A model generated the notes under the pieces. That model was not told the origin of the DNA. It ran no database searches and worked only from the letters and a program-made list of their open reading frames with translations. A DNA stretch of 64,000 nucleotides. Source: Aegilops tauschii subsp. strangulata. Taxonomy: Eukaryota; Streptophyta; Magnoliopsida; Poales; Poaceae. The stretch spans positions 350,119,267-350,183,266 of the forward strand of contig NC_053040.3 in NCBI RefSeq assembly GCF_002575655.3, in the 5' to 3' direction. Of this stretch, positions 1-11,408 are shown one piece after another (the stretch's first letter is position 1; each line of letters opens with the position of its first letter). The translations under genes were made by a program, and so were the position numbers.

Positions 1-597
1 CATGGCCGCGTACTTGACATGTTGTTCATCCAGTCTCTTATGCCACACACTGTGCCAGGCGTTCTTGTCCTTATTGCTCTCTTGCTTCATCTTCGTGTAG
101 TAGGGGTCGATGATGGCCGAGGCGAGGTCAACCAGGGAGTTCAGTTTGCTTTTGTCGGTGCCCCAGACCTTGTAGTGGTGCTGGATGTTGACAAGATTCG
201 GGCATTTCAAGTCCGAAACCTTGAGCGCTTTTAGATCGTTGGTGGTGTCCACCGTAGCGAAACTGTAGTCGGAGCTCTTGATAAACCTGGAGAAACGCTC
301 GCAAGGCCTTGTGGCAAGGTGGAAGTGGTAGACGAGGATGTCATGTCGCACACACAACTGGGCGACGACAACCTTCTGATCATGCCCGGCACGACCGATG
401 GTATACTCGAGGTCGAAGCCGACCACTCGGTACTTGTCCTCGGCAAGGAACTGCTCCATAGTTTGGATGGAGCTCTCCACCGAGACCGGATCGTTCGTGT
501 ACACCACTGAGAGGGCCTTCCCCCTCACATGGGCGTCCACTACATGATGCGTGGTGAACTTCCCGCTGTTGTCATCGTCGGCCGCTGGGAGCGCCAT
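1..597 (-). CDS. DEDD-type (Werner-like) 3'-5' exonuclease domain protein, partial, inside CACTA copy A
   Basis: An uninterrupted 199-codon reading frame starts at the ATG at 597 and runs off the window. The fold is recognisable as the RNase H-like 3'-5' exonuclease domain of the Werner/DnaQ family. Strand one ends in VVGFDLEYT (residues 58-66), with the catalytic DxE as D62 and E64. It is followed by the typical QLCVRHDILVYHF strand. A second acidic site sits in NDLKAL (D121). The third motif begins LDEQHVKYAA (189-198) and is cut just before the expected aspartate. Such domains remove 3' nucleotides from DNA or RNA using two metal ions; the substrate here is unknown. No TATA box is obvious upstream. 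A diverged, broken paralogue lies in copy B at 36390-37077. The location inside a transposon suggests cargo, not a normal host gene. Confidence 0.72.
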   Translation of the reverse strand, partial: MALPAADDDNSGKFTTHHVVDAHVRGKALSVVYTNDPVSVESSIQTMEQFLAEDKYRVVGFDLEYTIGRAGHDQKVVVAQLCVRHDILVYHFHLATRPCERFSRFIKSSDYSFATVDTTNDLKALKVSDLKCPNLVNIQHHYKVWGTDKSKLNSLVDLASAIIDPYYTKMKQESNKDKNAWHSVWHKRLDEQHVKYAAM

Positions 598-1608
598 TGG
601 AGCCACGGGGAGCGTCAGTGGAACCGATGGATGTCCTCTCTGTATGTGTCCTCGTGGGTGTTCTTATTGTGACGTGTGAGACGAGAGATGAAGGTTAATG
701 GCTGCAGGAATAAAAGGGAGCCAGGCGGCGTGGATTCTCGGCGCGTCCGCATGGCAGTTTTTGCGGCGGGTAACTGCATCGCCGCGCCGCGCCCGGCGCA
801 ACCGCTTGCAGACGAACGTGTGTGATCGTGCGCCGGCCCAAAACACTGGCAGCGTGCATGGAGGGACGAGGGCAGAGCACCCGGAGGGACGCGAGAGCAG
901 AGCGCACGCGGCGGGATGCGAGTAGAGCGCGCCGAGGCCGCCTGAACCGCAAGCAACCACACGCATGGAGCAGTTGAACACGCAGCAAATGGTCGCCTAC
1001 AAGCCGGCCGACAGTTGCCTCGCTGCGTAGAGAGCGGCCATGTGGTACCACCTCCGTCTAGTCTATAGTCTCCTTTATATTTCGTGCCATACATTGCCCT
1101 CAAATTTAAACAACAAAATGTTAATGCATGTTTTAAAAATTATATAATTGGAAACTATGTTCAAATACAAATCCAACTATATAATCTTTGGCGTCATGCA
1201 TTCGTATTTTATTAGTTAAATCATACTTATAAACCAGGACGATGGTATAGTAGGTAATTAAATCGCAAATGTTTTTTTTATTAACCGTATGTGTACGTGG
1301 CCTTTCGTCCTCCTCTCGCACGTCTTGTCACCCCGCTGTCGCAGACGGCTTACAGCGCAAGCTTGCGCAGCGCGGGGGGGGGGGGGGCGTTCTTTTTGCC
1401 AAACGGTGGCGCCAATGAATCGTCGGTGAGCCCGTTCCCACGCAACCTCACAGGTTCCCGCACAAGCTTCCCGCCCGACTCGGTGAAATCCCACAAAATC
1501 CCAATGCTTACCGGCCTGCTATAAAAACCCTCACGGCCGGCGAGTCCTGCGTCGCATTTTCCCCTCCATCCCTGTAGCTTATCTCGTCTGCTTCTCCCAC
1601 ATTCGCTA
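598..1608. other. Region upstream of the exonuclease-like gene, mostly homologous to copy B
   Basis: The part at 598-1340 is homologous in mirror orientation to 35600-36390 of copy B. It holds the presumed promoter and 5' leader of the minus-strand exonuclease-like gene, followed by AT-rich sequence at 1080-1290. A homopolymer of 14 G lies at 1374-1387. From about 1341 the sequence is absent from copy B. Overlapping open frames here are short and GC-driven, and I support none of them. Confidence 0.45.
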
Positions 1609-2352
1609 GTGGCACCAGTACGTCGTCGTCGCTCAACCACTCCGCCGTCATCAGAGGACAGCTCCAGCTGGGAGGCTACACCGCGGCGGCGGCGCAGTCC
1701 CCGGCGTAGTGTAGTGGGCGTGGCGTCCCTGTTGGGTGTGCGCGGAACACCCACCACACGCTCCGCCGCCGGTGCCCGTCGGCAGCTGTTGCCGGCCGCT
1801 GTTGTCGCCACACCACCGTCGAAAGCTAGGGCCATCGCCCGCTCCGCCGCCGCGGCCCGAAGGAGGGAGATGGTCGTCATGGCCGCTTCCCCACTGCTGG
1901 CCACTATGGCCATCATCCGCTCCGCCACCGCGGCTCGAAGGCGGGAAGTGGTGGTCGTGGCCGCCACCCCGTCGTCGGCCGCCGTGGCCGCTAGCCCACC
2001 GTCGACCGCCGGGGTCATCACCCGCTCCGCCACCACCGCCCGAAGGTGGGAGGCGGAGGTGGATGGCCGCACGTGCGACATCGACCTTGCACACTAAACC
2101 GAGTTCCTGCGGGAGGAGGAGGAGCGCCTCGTCGAGCACAGAAAGAGCCTTACCGCCGCAGTGGCAGTGGCACACGCCGCCTCAGAGGCGAGGAATCAGG
2201 GGATCTATGAGGAGAACCACCGCTTCATGAGGGGTCGTCTGGAGCGGCTGAGGGCGTTCGAGGCGAGCGTCGCTGAAGCTGCATTAGCGACAGGCACCGC
2301 ATTGCGGTTGCCCAGCTCGTCGGTAGGCTCCTCCTCCTCCGCTTCTTACTGA
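1609..2352 (+). pseudogene. Arg/Ala-rich ORF of unknown function, one in-frame stop, present only in CACTA copy A
   Basis: A single reading frame of about 247 codons begins at the ATG at 1609 and ends with TGA at 2350-2352. It is broken once by TAA at 2095-2097. The first ~160 codons are a low-complexity Arg/Ala/Ser/Pro region with a repeated block around RSAAAARRREMVV (three or four degenerate copies of ~35 residues). After the stop the frame continues as an acidic, helical segment (residues ~164-235, REEEERLVEH, then HRFMRGRLERLRAFEAS) typical of a coiled coil. I do not recognise a family. GC content is much higher than in the surroundings. The segment 1341-2310 is missing from copy B, where flanking sequence joins directly, so it is either an acquisition in A or a deletion in B. 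It could be captured host-gene sequence; the function is unknown. Confidence 0.45.
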
Positions 2353-3240
2353 GCGCGCTCGGCAGAGGAGAGGCAGCCGGAAGTAGTACAAAGCCCCTCC
2401 GCAGTAGTAGTAGGAGTATTTAGGGGCTATTTTGTTCAGTTCATCTGACTATAGATGTGGTGGAACTGTACAACGTACTTAAAATTAGCTAGTATATATA
2501 GTTGAAGTAGCTATTTCAGTACGTGGTTGGCAACAATTGGGGAAAAGTTTGGTCGGTTCAGCTGTCGAGTTGAACTGTTTGTATAAATTAAGAACGACTG
2601 CTTAATCTATGAATGAAATCTATGCTTAATTACTGAATTTTAGTTGCAAAAATTAGATAGTGCTAGTGATTTTTAGCTTCATATTTTGACAAATCGCAGT
2701 GTTACAAGGATTGACAAATCTTACCAAATTGTTTGTATGTGGTTCCACAGGGGTCATCCAAAACAACCATTTGCGTTGAAGGGATGCACAAATCCTGCGC
2801 TGCTCTCACTTTGCATACGGGTGTTCTATCTAAAACGTTTGCGATCAAGAGCTGCAGAAATCCTGCTCGGCACATTTTTTCTTGGCTTCCTGGGGAAGCT
2901 GTCGGTTTGCATACGGGTGTTCTAACTAAAACATTTGCGACGAGTGTTTTATATTTAAAAAGTGAATTAAACTACGGCTTGGGCGCCATTAATGGAGAGC
3001 ATGCGAGCAAGGCGGGCGCCCATGGAAGTCAACGGGCTCGCTTCCCAGTGAGCCTGCACAAAGCGTACAACTCACACGCTTCCTGGTGAGCTTGCGCACT
3101 CAAGGACAGCTTGCACGCCTCTCGGTCAGCCTACGCACCGGACAGCGCTCGCACGCCTCCCGTTTAGTCAAGGTCAAGCAGCTGTCCGCACGGCACCTCC
3201 TACAGCCATTAAAACCAAGACACGTGGCGTCACGTGAATG
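2353..3240. other. Spacer conserved between CACTA copies, with an open frame of unknown meaning
   Basis: This stretch aligns in mirror orientation to 34576-35560 of copy B. It contains a 118-codon open frame at 2733-3089 (plus). Its counterpart in B at 34752-35108 (minus) is also 118 codons and aligns without gaps over ~108 residues, sharing for example CRNP.RHIFSWLPGEAV. The segment has an internal direct repeat around 2812-2860 and 2905-2945 (ending in AAAACGTTTGCGA-type sequence). Because the DNA itself is conserved, the frame may be incidental. Confidence 0.35.
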
Positions 3241-6200
3241 GTTAACAGAATTTTGAATTTACTAGAATTTAGAAACCAGGCATCTCAATGTTTTGCCGGC
3301 AACCAACGGTGCCCTGGTGTTTGAAATTCATTCCCATTTCTTGCATGGGACCTAAGCATGCACGCAAGGACACATATTTGATTTTTCAACCAATTTATAT
3401 GCACTGGAGCATGTGCATGTAGTTCAAATTTGAATTATGCACATAAATGCATTGAAAACTCAGTTAATGCATAAAAATGTCCAAACAAACCCCAAAAAAT
3501 CACAAAAATCACACAACACTCCTGTTGTTCTATGTTGACACGAGAAAAAAATTTGAAAGCAATAAGAGGAAATGGATATCGTTTCGTCCACACAGGTGGG
3601 ACGTTCCCTACCGAAAACCATCATGCTTGTTGTGAGAAGCTCCGGTTCGTGAGAAGCATATACCCAAACCTGCCCCAAATGGGACAAAATTTGTACCACG
3701 ACATGTTGATGCCGCTTCATGATAGCATGCCAAGTTTCATGAATTTCAGATGAGTTTTGGATTTACTAGAATTTAAAAACTAGGCATCTCAAAGTTTTGC
3801 TGGCAATCAACGGTGCCCCGGTGTTTGAAATTCATTCCCATTTCTTGCATGGGACCTAAGAATGCACCCAAGGACACATATTTGATTTTTCAACCGATTT
3901 ATATGCACTGGAGCATGTGCATGTAGTTCAGATTTGAATTATGCACATAAAATGCATTGAAAAATCAGTTAATGCATAAAAATGTCCAAACGAACCCCGA
4001 AAATCACAAAAAATCACACAACACTCCTGTTGTTCTATGTTCACACAAGAAAAAAATTTGAAAGCAATAAGAGGCAATGGATATCGTTTCATCCCCAAAG
4101 GTGGGACGTTCCCTACCGAAAACCATCATGCTTGTTGTGAGAAGCTCCGGCCCAAACCTGCCCCAAATGGCACAAAATTTGTACCACGGCATATTGATGC
4201 CGCTCCATGATAGCATGCCAAGTTTCATGAATTTTGGACGAGTTTCGGATTTACTAGAATTTAAAAACCAGGCATCTCAATGTATTTCCAGCAATCAACG
4301 GTGCCCCGGTGTTTGAAATTCATTCCCATTTCTTGCATGGGACCTAAGCATGCACCCAAGGACACATATTTGTTTTTTCAACCAATTTATATGCACTGGA
4401 GCATGTGCATGTAGTTCGAATTTGAATTATGCACATAAAATGCATTGAAAACTCAGTTAATGCATAAAAATGTCCAAACGAACCCCGAAAAATCACAGAA
4501 AATCACACAACACTCCTGTTGTTCTATGTTGACACGAGGAAAAAATTGAAAGCAATAAGAGGCAATGGACATCGTTTTGTCCACAAAGGTGGGACGTTCC
4601 CTACCGAAAACCATCATGCTTGTTGTGAGAAGCTCCGGTTTGTGAGAAGCATATACCCAAACTTGCCCCAAATGGGACAAAATTTGTACCACGGCATGTT
4701 GATACCACTCCATGATAGCATGCCAAGTTCCATGAATTTCAGACGAGTTTTGGATTTACTAGAATTTAAAAACCAGGCATCTCAAAGTTTTGCTGGCAAT
4801 CAACGGTGCCCCGGTGTTTGAAATTCATTCCCATTTCTTGCATGGGACCTAAGCATGCACCCAAGGACAAATATTTGATTTTTCAACCAATTTATATGCA
4901 CTGGAGCATGTGCATGTAGTTCAAATTTGAATTATGCAAATAAAATGCATTGAAAACTTAGTTAATGCATAAAAATGTCCAAACGAACCACGAAAAATCA
5001 CAAAAAATCACACAACACTCCTGTTGTTCTATGTTGACACGAGAAAAAAAATTGAAAACAATAAGAGGCAATGGATATCGTTTCGTCCACAAAGGTGGGA
5101 CGTTCCCTACCGAAAACCATCATGCTTGTTGTGAGAAGCTCCGGTTTGTGAGAAGCATATACCCAAACCTGCCCCAAATGGGACAAAATTTGTACCACGA
5201 CATGTTGATACCACTCCATGATAGCATGCCAAGTTTCATGAATTTCAGACGAGTTTTGGATTTACTAGAATTTAAAAACCAGGCATCTCAAAGTTTTGCT
5301 GGCCATCAACGGTGCCCCGGTGTTTGAAATTCATTCCCATTTCTTGCATGGGACCTAAGCATGCACCCAAGGACACATATTTGAATTTTCAACAAATTTA
5401 TATGCACTGGAGCATGTGCATGTAGTTCAAATTTGAATTATGCACATAAAATGCATTGGAAACATTAATTAATGCATAAAAATGTCCAAACAAACCACGA
5501 AAAATCACACAACACTCCTGTTGTTCTATGTTGACACGAGAAAAATTTTTGAAAGCAATAAGAGGTAATGGATATTGTTTCGTCCCCAAAGGTGGGACGT
5601 TCCCTACCGAAAACCATCATGCTTGTTGTGAGAAGCTCCGGACCAAACCTGCCCCAAATGGAACAAAATTTGTACCACGGCATATTGATGCCGCTCCATG
5701 ATAGCATGCCATGTTTCATGAATTTCGGACGAGTTTTGGATTTACTAGAATTTAAAAACACGGCATCTCAATGTTTTGCCAACAATCAACGGTGCCCCGG
5801 TGTTTGAAATTCATTCCCATTTCTTGCATGGGACCTAAGCATGCACCCAAGGACACATATTTGATTTTCAACCAATTTATATGCACTAGAGCATGTGCAT
5901 GTAGTTCAAATTTAAATTATGCACGTAAAATGCATTGAAAACTCAGTTAATGCATAAAAATGTCCAAACGAACCCCGAAAAATCACAAACAATCACCCAA
6001 CACTCCTGTTGTTCTATGTTGACATGAGAAAAAAATTTGAAAGCAATAAGAGGCAATGGATATCGTTTCGTCCACAAAGGTGGGACGTTCCCTACTGAAA
6101 ACCATCATGCTTGTTGTGAGAAGCTCTGGTTTGTGAGAAGCATATACCCAAACCCGCCCCAAATGGGACAAAATTTGTACCACGGCATGTTGATGCCGCT

Positions 6201-9200
6201 CCATGATAGCATGCCAACTTTCATGAATTTCAGACGAGTTTTGGATTTACTAGAATTTAAAAACCAGGCATCTCAATGTTTTGCCGGCAATCAACGGTGC
6301 CCCGGTGCTTGAAATTAATTCCCATTTCTTGAATGGGACCTAAGCATGCACCCGACGACACAGATTTGTTTTTTCAACCAATTTATATGCACGGGAGCAT
6401 GTGCATGTAGTTCAAATTTGAATAATGCACATAAAATACATTGAAAACTCAGTTAATGCATAAAAATGTCCAAACGAACCCCGAAAAATAAAAAAAGTCA
6501 CACAACACTCCCGTTGTTCTATGACACGAGAAAAAAAACGGAAAGCAATAAGAGGCAATGGATATCGCTTCGTCCACAAAGGTGGGACGTTCCCTACGGA
6601 AAACCATCATGCTTGTTGTGAGAAGCTCCTGTTTGTGAGAAGCATATACCCGAACCTGCTCCAAGTGGGACAAAATTTGTACCACGGCATGTTGATGCCG
6701 CTCCATGATAGCATGCCAAGTTTCATGAATTTCAGACGAGTTTTGCATTTACTAGAATTTAAAAACCAGGCATCTCAATGTTTTGCTGGCAATCAACGGT
6801 GCCCCGGTGTTTGAAATTCATTCCCATTTTTGCGTGGGACCTAAGCATGCACCCAAGGACACAAATTTCTTTTTTCAACCAATTTATATGCACTGGAGCA
6901 TGTGCATGTATTTCAAATTTGGATTATGCACATAAAATACATTGAAAACTCAGTTAATGCATAAAAATGTCCAAACAAACCTTGAAAAATCACAAAAAAT
7001 CACACAACACTCCTGTTGTTCTATGTTGACATGAGAAAAAAATTGAAAAGCAATAAGAGGCAATGGATATCGTTTCATCCCCAAAGGTGGGACGTTCCCT
7101 ACCGAAAACCATCATGCTTGTTGTGAGAAGCTCCGGTTTTTGAGAAGCATATACCCAAACCTGCCCCAAATGGAACAAAATTTGTACCACCGCATGTTGA
7201 AGCCACTCCATGATAGCATGCCAAGTTTCATGAATTTCAGACGAGTTTTGGATTTACTAGAATTTAAAAACCAGGCATCTCAATGTTTTGCCGGGAATTA
7301 ATGGTGCCCCGGTGTTTGAAATTCATTCCCATTTCTTGCATGGGACCTAAGCATGCACCCAAGGACACATATTTGATTTTTCAACCAATTTATATGCACT
7401 GGAGCATGTGCATGTAGTTCAAATTTTAATTATGCACATAAAATGCATTGAAAACTCAGTTAATGCATAAAAATGTCCAAACAAACCCCAAAAAATCACA
7501 AAAAATCGCACAACACTCCTGTTGTTCTGTGTTGACACGAGAAAAAAATTTGAAAGCAATAAGAGGCAATGGATATTGTTTTGTCCCCAAAGGTGGGACG
7601 TTCCCTACCGAAAACCATCATGCTTGTTGTGAGAAACTCCGGCCCAAACCTGCCCCAAATGGGACAAAATTTGTACCACGGCATATTGATGCCGCTCCAT
7701 GATAGCATGCAAAGTTTCATGAATTTCGGACGAGTTTTGGATTTACTAGAATTTAAAAACTAGGCATCTCAATGTTTTGCCAACAATCAACGGTGCCCCG
7801 GTGTTTGAAATTCATTCCAATTTCTTGCATGGGACCTAAGCATGCACCCAAGGACACATATTTGATTTTCAACCAATTTATATGCACTAGAGCATGTGCA
7901 TGTATTTCAAATTTGGATTATGCACATAAAATGCATTGAAAACTCAGTTAATGCATAAAAATGTCCAAACGAACCCCGAAAAATCACAAAAAATCACACA
8001 ACACTCCTGTTGTTCTATGTTGACATGAGAAAAAAAATTTGAAAGCAATAAGAGGCAATGGATATCGTTTCGTCCACAAAGGTGGGACGTTCCCTACTGA
8101 AAACCATCATGCTTGTTGTGAGAAGCTCCGATTTGTGAGAAGCATATACCCAAACCCGCCCCAAATGGGACAAAATTTGTACCATGGCATGTTGATGCCG
8201 CTCCATGATAGCATGTCAACTTTCATGAATTTCAGACGAGTTTTGGATTTACTAGAATTTAAAAACCAGGCATCTCAATGTTTTGCCGGCAATCAACGGT
8301 GCCCTGGTGTTTGAAATTCATTCCCATATCTTGCATGGGACCTAAGCATGCACCCAATGACACAGATTTATTTTTTCAACCAATTTATATGCACCGGAGC
8401 ATGTGCATGTAGTTCAAATTTGAATAATGCACATAAAATGCATTGAAAACTCAGTTAATGCATAAAAATGTCCAAACGAACCCCGAAAAATAAAAAAAGT
8501 CACACAACACTCCTGTTGTTCTATGTTGACACGAGAAAAAAAAAGGAAAGCAATAAGAGGCAATGGATATCGCTTCATCCACAAAGGTGGGACGTTCCCT
8601 ATGGAAAACCATCATGCTTGTTGTGAGAAGCTCCTGTTTGTGAGAAGCATATACCCGAACCTGCCCCAAGTGGGACAAAATTTGTACCACAGCATGTTGA
8701 TGCCGCTCCATGATAGCATGCCAAGTTTCATGAATTTCAGACGAGTTTTGCATTTACTAGAATTTAAAAGCCAGGCATCTCAATGATTTGCTGGCAATCA
8801 ACGGTGCCCCGGTGTTTGAAATTCATTCCCAATTTTGCGTGGGACCTAAGCATGCACCCAAGGACACAAATTTCTTTTTTCAACCAATTTATATGCACTG
8901 GAGCATGTGCATGTAGTTCAAATTTGGATTATGCACATAAAATACATTGAAAACTCAGTTAATGCATAAAAATGTCCAAACGAACCTTGAAAAATCACAA
9001 AAAATCACACAACACTCCTGTTGTTCTATGTTGACATGAGAAAAAAATTGAAAAGCAATAAGAGGCAATGGATATCGTTTCGTCCCCAAAGGTGGGACGT
9101 TCCCTACCGAAAACCATCATGCTTGTTGTGAGAAGCTCCGGTTTTTGAGAAGCATATACCCAAACCTGCCCCAAATGGAACAAAATTTATACCACCGCAT

Positions 9201-10010
9201 GTTGATGCCGCTCCATGATAGCATGCCAAGTTTCATGAATTTCAGACGAGTTTTGGATTTACTAGAATTTAAAAACCAGGCATCTCAATGTTTTGCCGGG
9301 AATCAACGGTGCCCCGGTGTTTGAAATTCATTCCCATTTTTTGCATGGGACCTAAGCATGCACCCAAGGACACATATTTGATTTTTTTCAACCAATTTAT
9401 ATGCACTGGAGCATGTGCATGTAGTTCAAATTTTAATTATGCACGTAAAATGCATTGAAAACTCAGTTAATGCATAAAAATGTCCAAACGAACCCCGAAA
9501 AATCACAAAAAATCACACAACACTCCTGTTGTTCTATGTTGACACGAGGAAAAAATTTGAAAGCAATAAGAGGCAATGTATATCGTTTCGTCCCCAAAGG
9601 TGGGACGTTCCCTACCAAAAACCATCATGCTTGTTGTGAGAAGCTCTTGTTTGTGAGAAGCATATACCCAAACCTGACCCAAATGGGACAAAATTTGTAC
9701 CACGACATGTTGATGCTGCTCCATGATAGCATGCCAACTTTCATGAATTTCAGACGAGTTTTGGATTTACTAGAATTTAAAAACCAGGCATCTCAATGTT
9801 TTGCCAGCAATCAACGGTGCCCCGGTGTTTGAAATTCATTCCCATTTCTTGCATGGGACCTAAGCATGCACCCAAAGACACAAATTTGATTTTTCAACCA
9901 ATTTATATGCACTGGAGCATGTGCATGTAGTTCAAATTTGAATTGTTCACCTGAAATGGCTAGAAAACCAATTTAATGTATGAAATGTTCAAACGAACCC
10001 TGAATAATCC
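3241..10010. repeat. Tandem array of a ~505 bp repeat, 14 copies, inside CACTA copy A
   Basis: The anchor motif TTGAAATTCATTCC recurs at about 3321, 3825, 4313, 4818, 5324, 5804, 6309, 6811, 7316, 7805, 8311, 8816, 9321 and 9829. Spacings are 480-508 bp. Three intervals are shorter (488, 480, 489) because ~17 bp is missing near the motif GTGAGAAGCATATACC. The unit is AT-rich and holds no consistent long ORF. Frames of 60-125 codons recur on both strands only because the unit recurs. The same unit occurs six times in mirror orientation in copy B. This size of internal array is a family-specific structural module; I cannot name the family. Confidence 0.93.
5470..9480. repeat. Higher-order duplication (~2.0 kb, four monomers) within the 505 bp array
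   Basis: Monomer variants repeat at an offset of 2002-2007 bp. CCAACTTTCATG occurs at ~6212 and ~8215, a run ending AAATAAAAAAAGTCAC at ~6486 and ~8488, TTGCGTGGGACC at ~6830 and ~8835, and CCTTGAAAAATC at ~6980 and ~8985. The segment ~5470-7470 was therefore copied as a block into ~7470-9480, which indicates recent unequal exchange. Block edges are approximate. Confidence 0.75.
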
Positions 10011-10322
10011 CAATTCTTTTACGACACACATATAGCTGCATGTTCACTCGAGATAAAAGGTCTAGCATTTCAAACACCGTCCATTGCCGTTGTGACCCCA
10101 TTATGTAATTCAAATCTAGATGAAAAATCAAGTTGATCACACACAGTTTATTATCAGCAACCGTGTGAGATGTAGTACAAAATATCTTGGAGCACCGTCG
10201 GTGTATAGTACGCCTATGGCTTACGCGAGAAGGTGCGTCGGCTATAGTCCACAGCCGGCGTCTCAAACACACTAGCTCGCTCCCCAAATATCATTTCACT
10301 GTTCAATCGTCGTCGGTGAAAG
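10011..10322. other. CACTA internal sequence beside the array, homologous to 31850-32050
   Basis: The segment 10011-10230 aligns in mirror orientation with copy B (shared AAAATATCTTGGAGCACCGT). It contains two subterminal-type motifs, CACACACAGTTT and its partner around CCGTGTGAGATG, at 10139-10172. From ~10230 to the Gypsy insertion, and again 24309-24430, the sequence has no counterpart in copy B. Confidence 0.5.
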
Positions 10323-10932
10323 ATGGGCACGTGGACCCGCGTTGTGAGGGCAACTTCGGTGGCCAACTCCACCGAGAGTGCGGCCGCAGACGCCATGTGC
10401 ATGCTACCAAGGTGCATGAGCGTGGCCGCAATTTGCGACCGGGCGGCAAAGGCAGCCCAAACGGGCCGCTGTTGCTTCTCAGGTGGCGGCAGCAGCATCT
10501 GCCTCGAGGATAGCAACTGGCGAGAGCAGCACAACAGCTGTCCGTTCCGCAGCGGCGGCCTTAGCCCTGATGGAGGCCACCCCGACCATGTCGAGGCCGC
10601 CTACGCCCAGCTCCTGGCAGTCACCGCACAAATCGAACGAAGCTTGTCCGACAGGGGTCGGCAACCCACGGCCGAAGAGCTGGCAATCGCCAAGAGCGTT
10701 CGAGCAGCCGTCCGTTCCTCCGCCGCATACCTTGCGAAGACGGAGCCCGTCCAAGCCCAGATCGCGTCTGCCCACGCCCAGCTCATGGCGGCCTTTTCCA
10801 AAGAGATGACGGACGTGGATGGCGAGATGCTTGCCAAGTATGGTGTGATGGATGCCATGGAGCCCCTTCCCCAGGAGACCGTCTGGCGCGAGCTGGACAT
10901 GGAGGCGGCGGCGGAGATCGACAAGCACCAGC
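10323..10932 (+). pseudogene. ORF of unknown function, disrupted near its stop by the Gypsy insertion
   Basis: The frame opens at the ATG at 10323 and stays open for 203 codons to the LTR edge at 10932. Beyond the element and one copy of the duplicated CCAGC, the next bases complete one proline codon and then TAG (24309-24313). The pre-insertion protein would have been about 204 residues, and the insertion alters only the last codon and adds LTR-encoded residues. The C-terminal ~110 residues look protein-like, with alternating helical segments such as AAYAQLLAVTAQIERSLSD and AAYLAKTEPVQAQIASAHAQ. The N-terminal ~90 residues are low-complexity and may hide indels. I recognise no family. Copy B lacks the whole segment. 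Confidence 0.4.
10928..10932. other. Target-site duplication CCAGC, left copy, of the 10933-24303 element
   Basis: CCAGC lies directly before the 5' LTR and again at 24304-24308 directly after the 3' LTR. Five bases is the normal size for Gypsy integration. Confidence 0.93.
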
Positions 10933-11408
10933 TGTTGGGGATATTACCACTGGGCGTAAACCGGCCAGGAGAGGCCGGGTTAACTTCATAAGTAGTTCAT
11001 CTGTATCTGAAGCCCATGAAGACAGACCATGACGCTTCATGAAGGCCCAGGGCCCAAAGCCGGTTTAAGGCATGTAGACACACACCGACATTGAGATGTA
11101 AACTTCTATTGTAAGATATGCGTAGCAGAGACCAAGCCGGACACGATTATGAGCCGGCCTCGGAGTCTGTAAACCGATGGGCGTCAACCCATGTATATAA
11201 GGGGACGGCCCGACGGCGGTTCAGGGACAACAAACAACAACTCGAGACTCAGGCAAAGCGTATTCGCTCCCTGGTCATCGAAACCCCATCAATTCCATCA
11301 CAACTAGACGTAGGCTTTTACCTTCATCGTAAGGGGCCGAACTAGTATAAAACTCTCTTGTGTCCCTTGTCCGCTTTAACCCCTTTAAGCTAACCCGTAG
11401 CGATGGCT
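10933..11408 (+). repeat. 5' LTR of the first Tat element
   Basis: It begins TGTTGGGG and has a TATA box (TATATAAG, 11194-11201). The last base is T, where the 3' LTR has the canonical CA end, so one terminal base has mutated. Length equals that of the 3' LTR exactly. Confidence 0.92.

Noticed and set aside
1..597. Normal host exonuclease gene
   Set aside because: It lies inside a CACTA element, and its paralogue has the same position in the second element.
1350..2175. Minus-strand frames of 174 and 243 codons opposite the Arg/Ala-rich ORF
   Set aside because: Mirror of the same GC-rich codons; the plus frame has a more protein-like helical C-terminal part.
3241..10010. Dozens of 60-125 codon frames on both strands as genes
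   Set aside because: They recur with the 505 bp repeat, on both strands at once, with variable stops and no start context; they follow from repetition.
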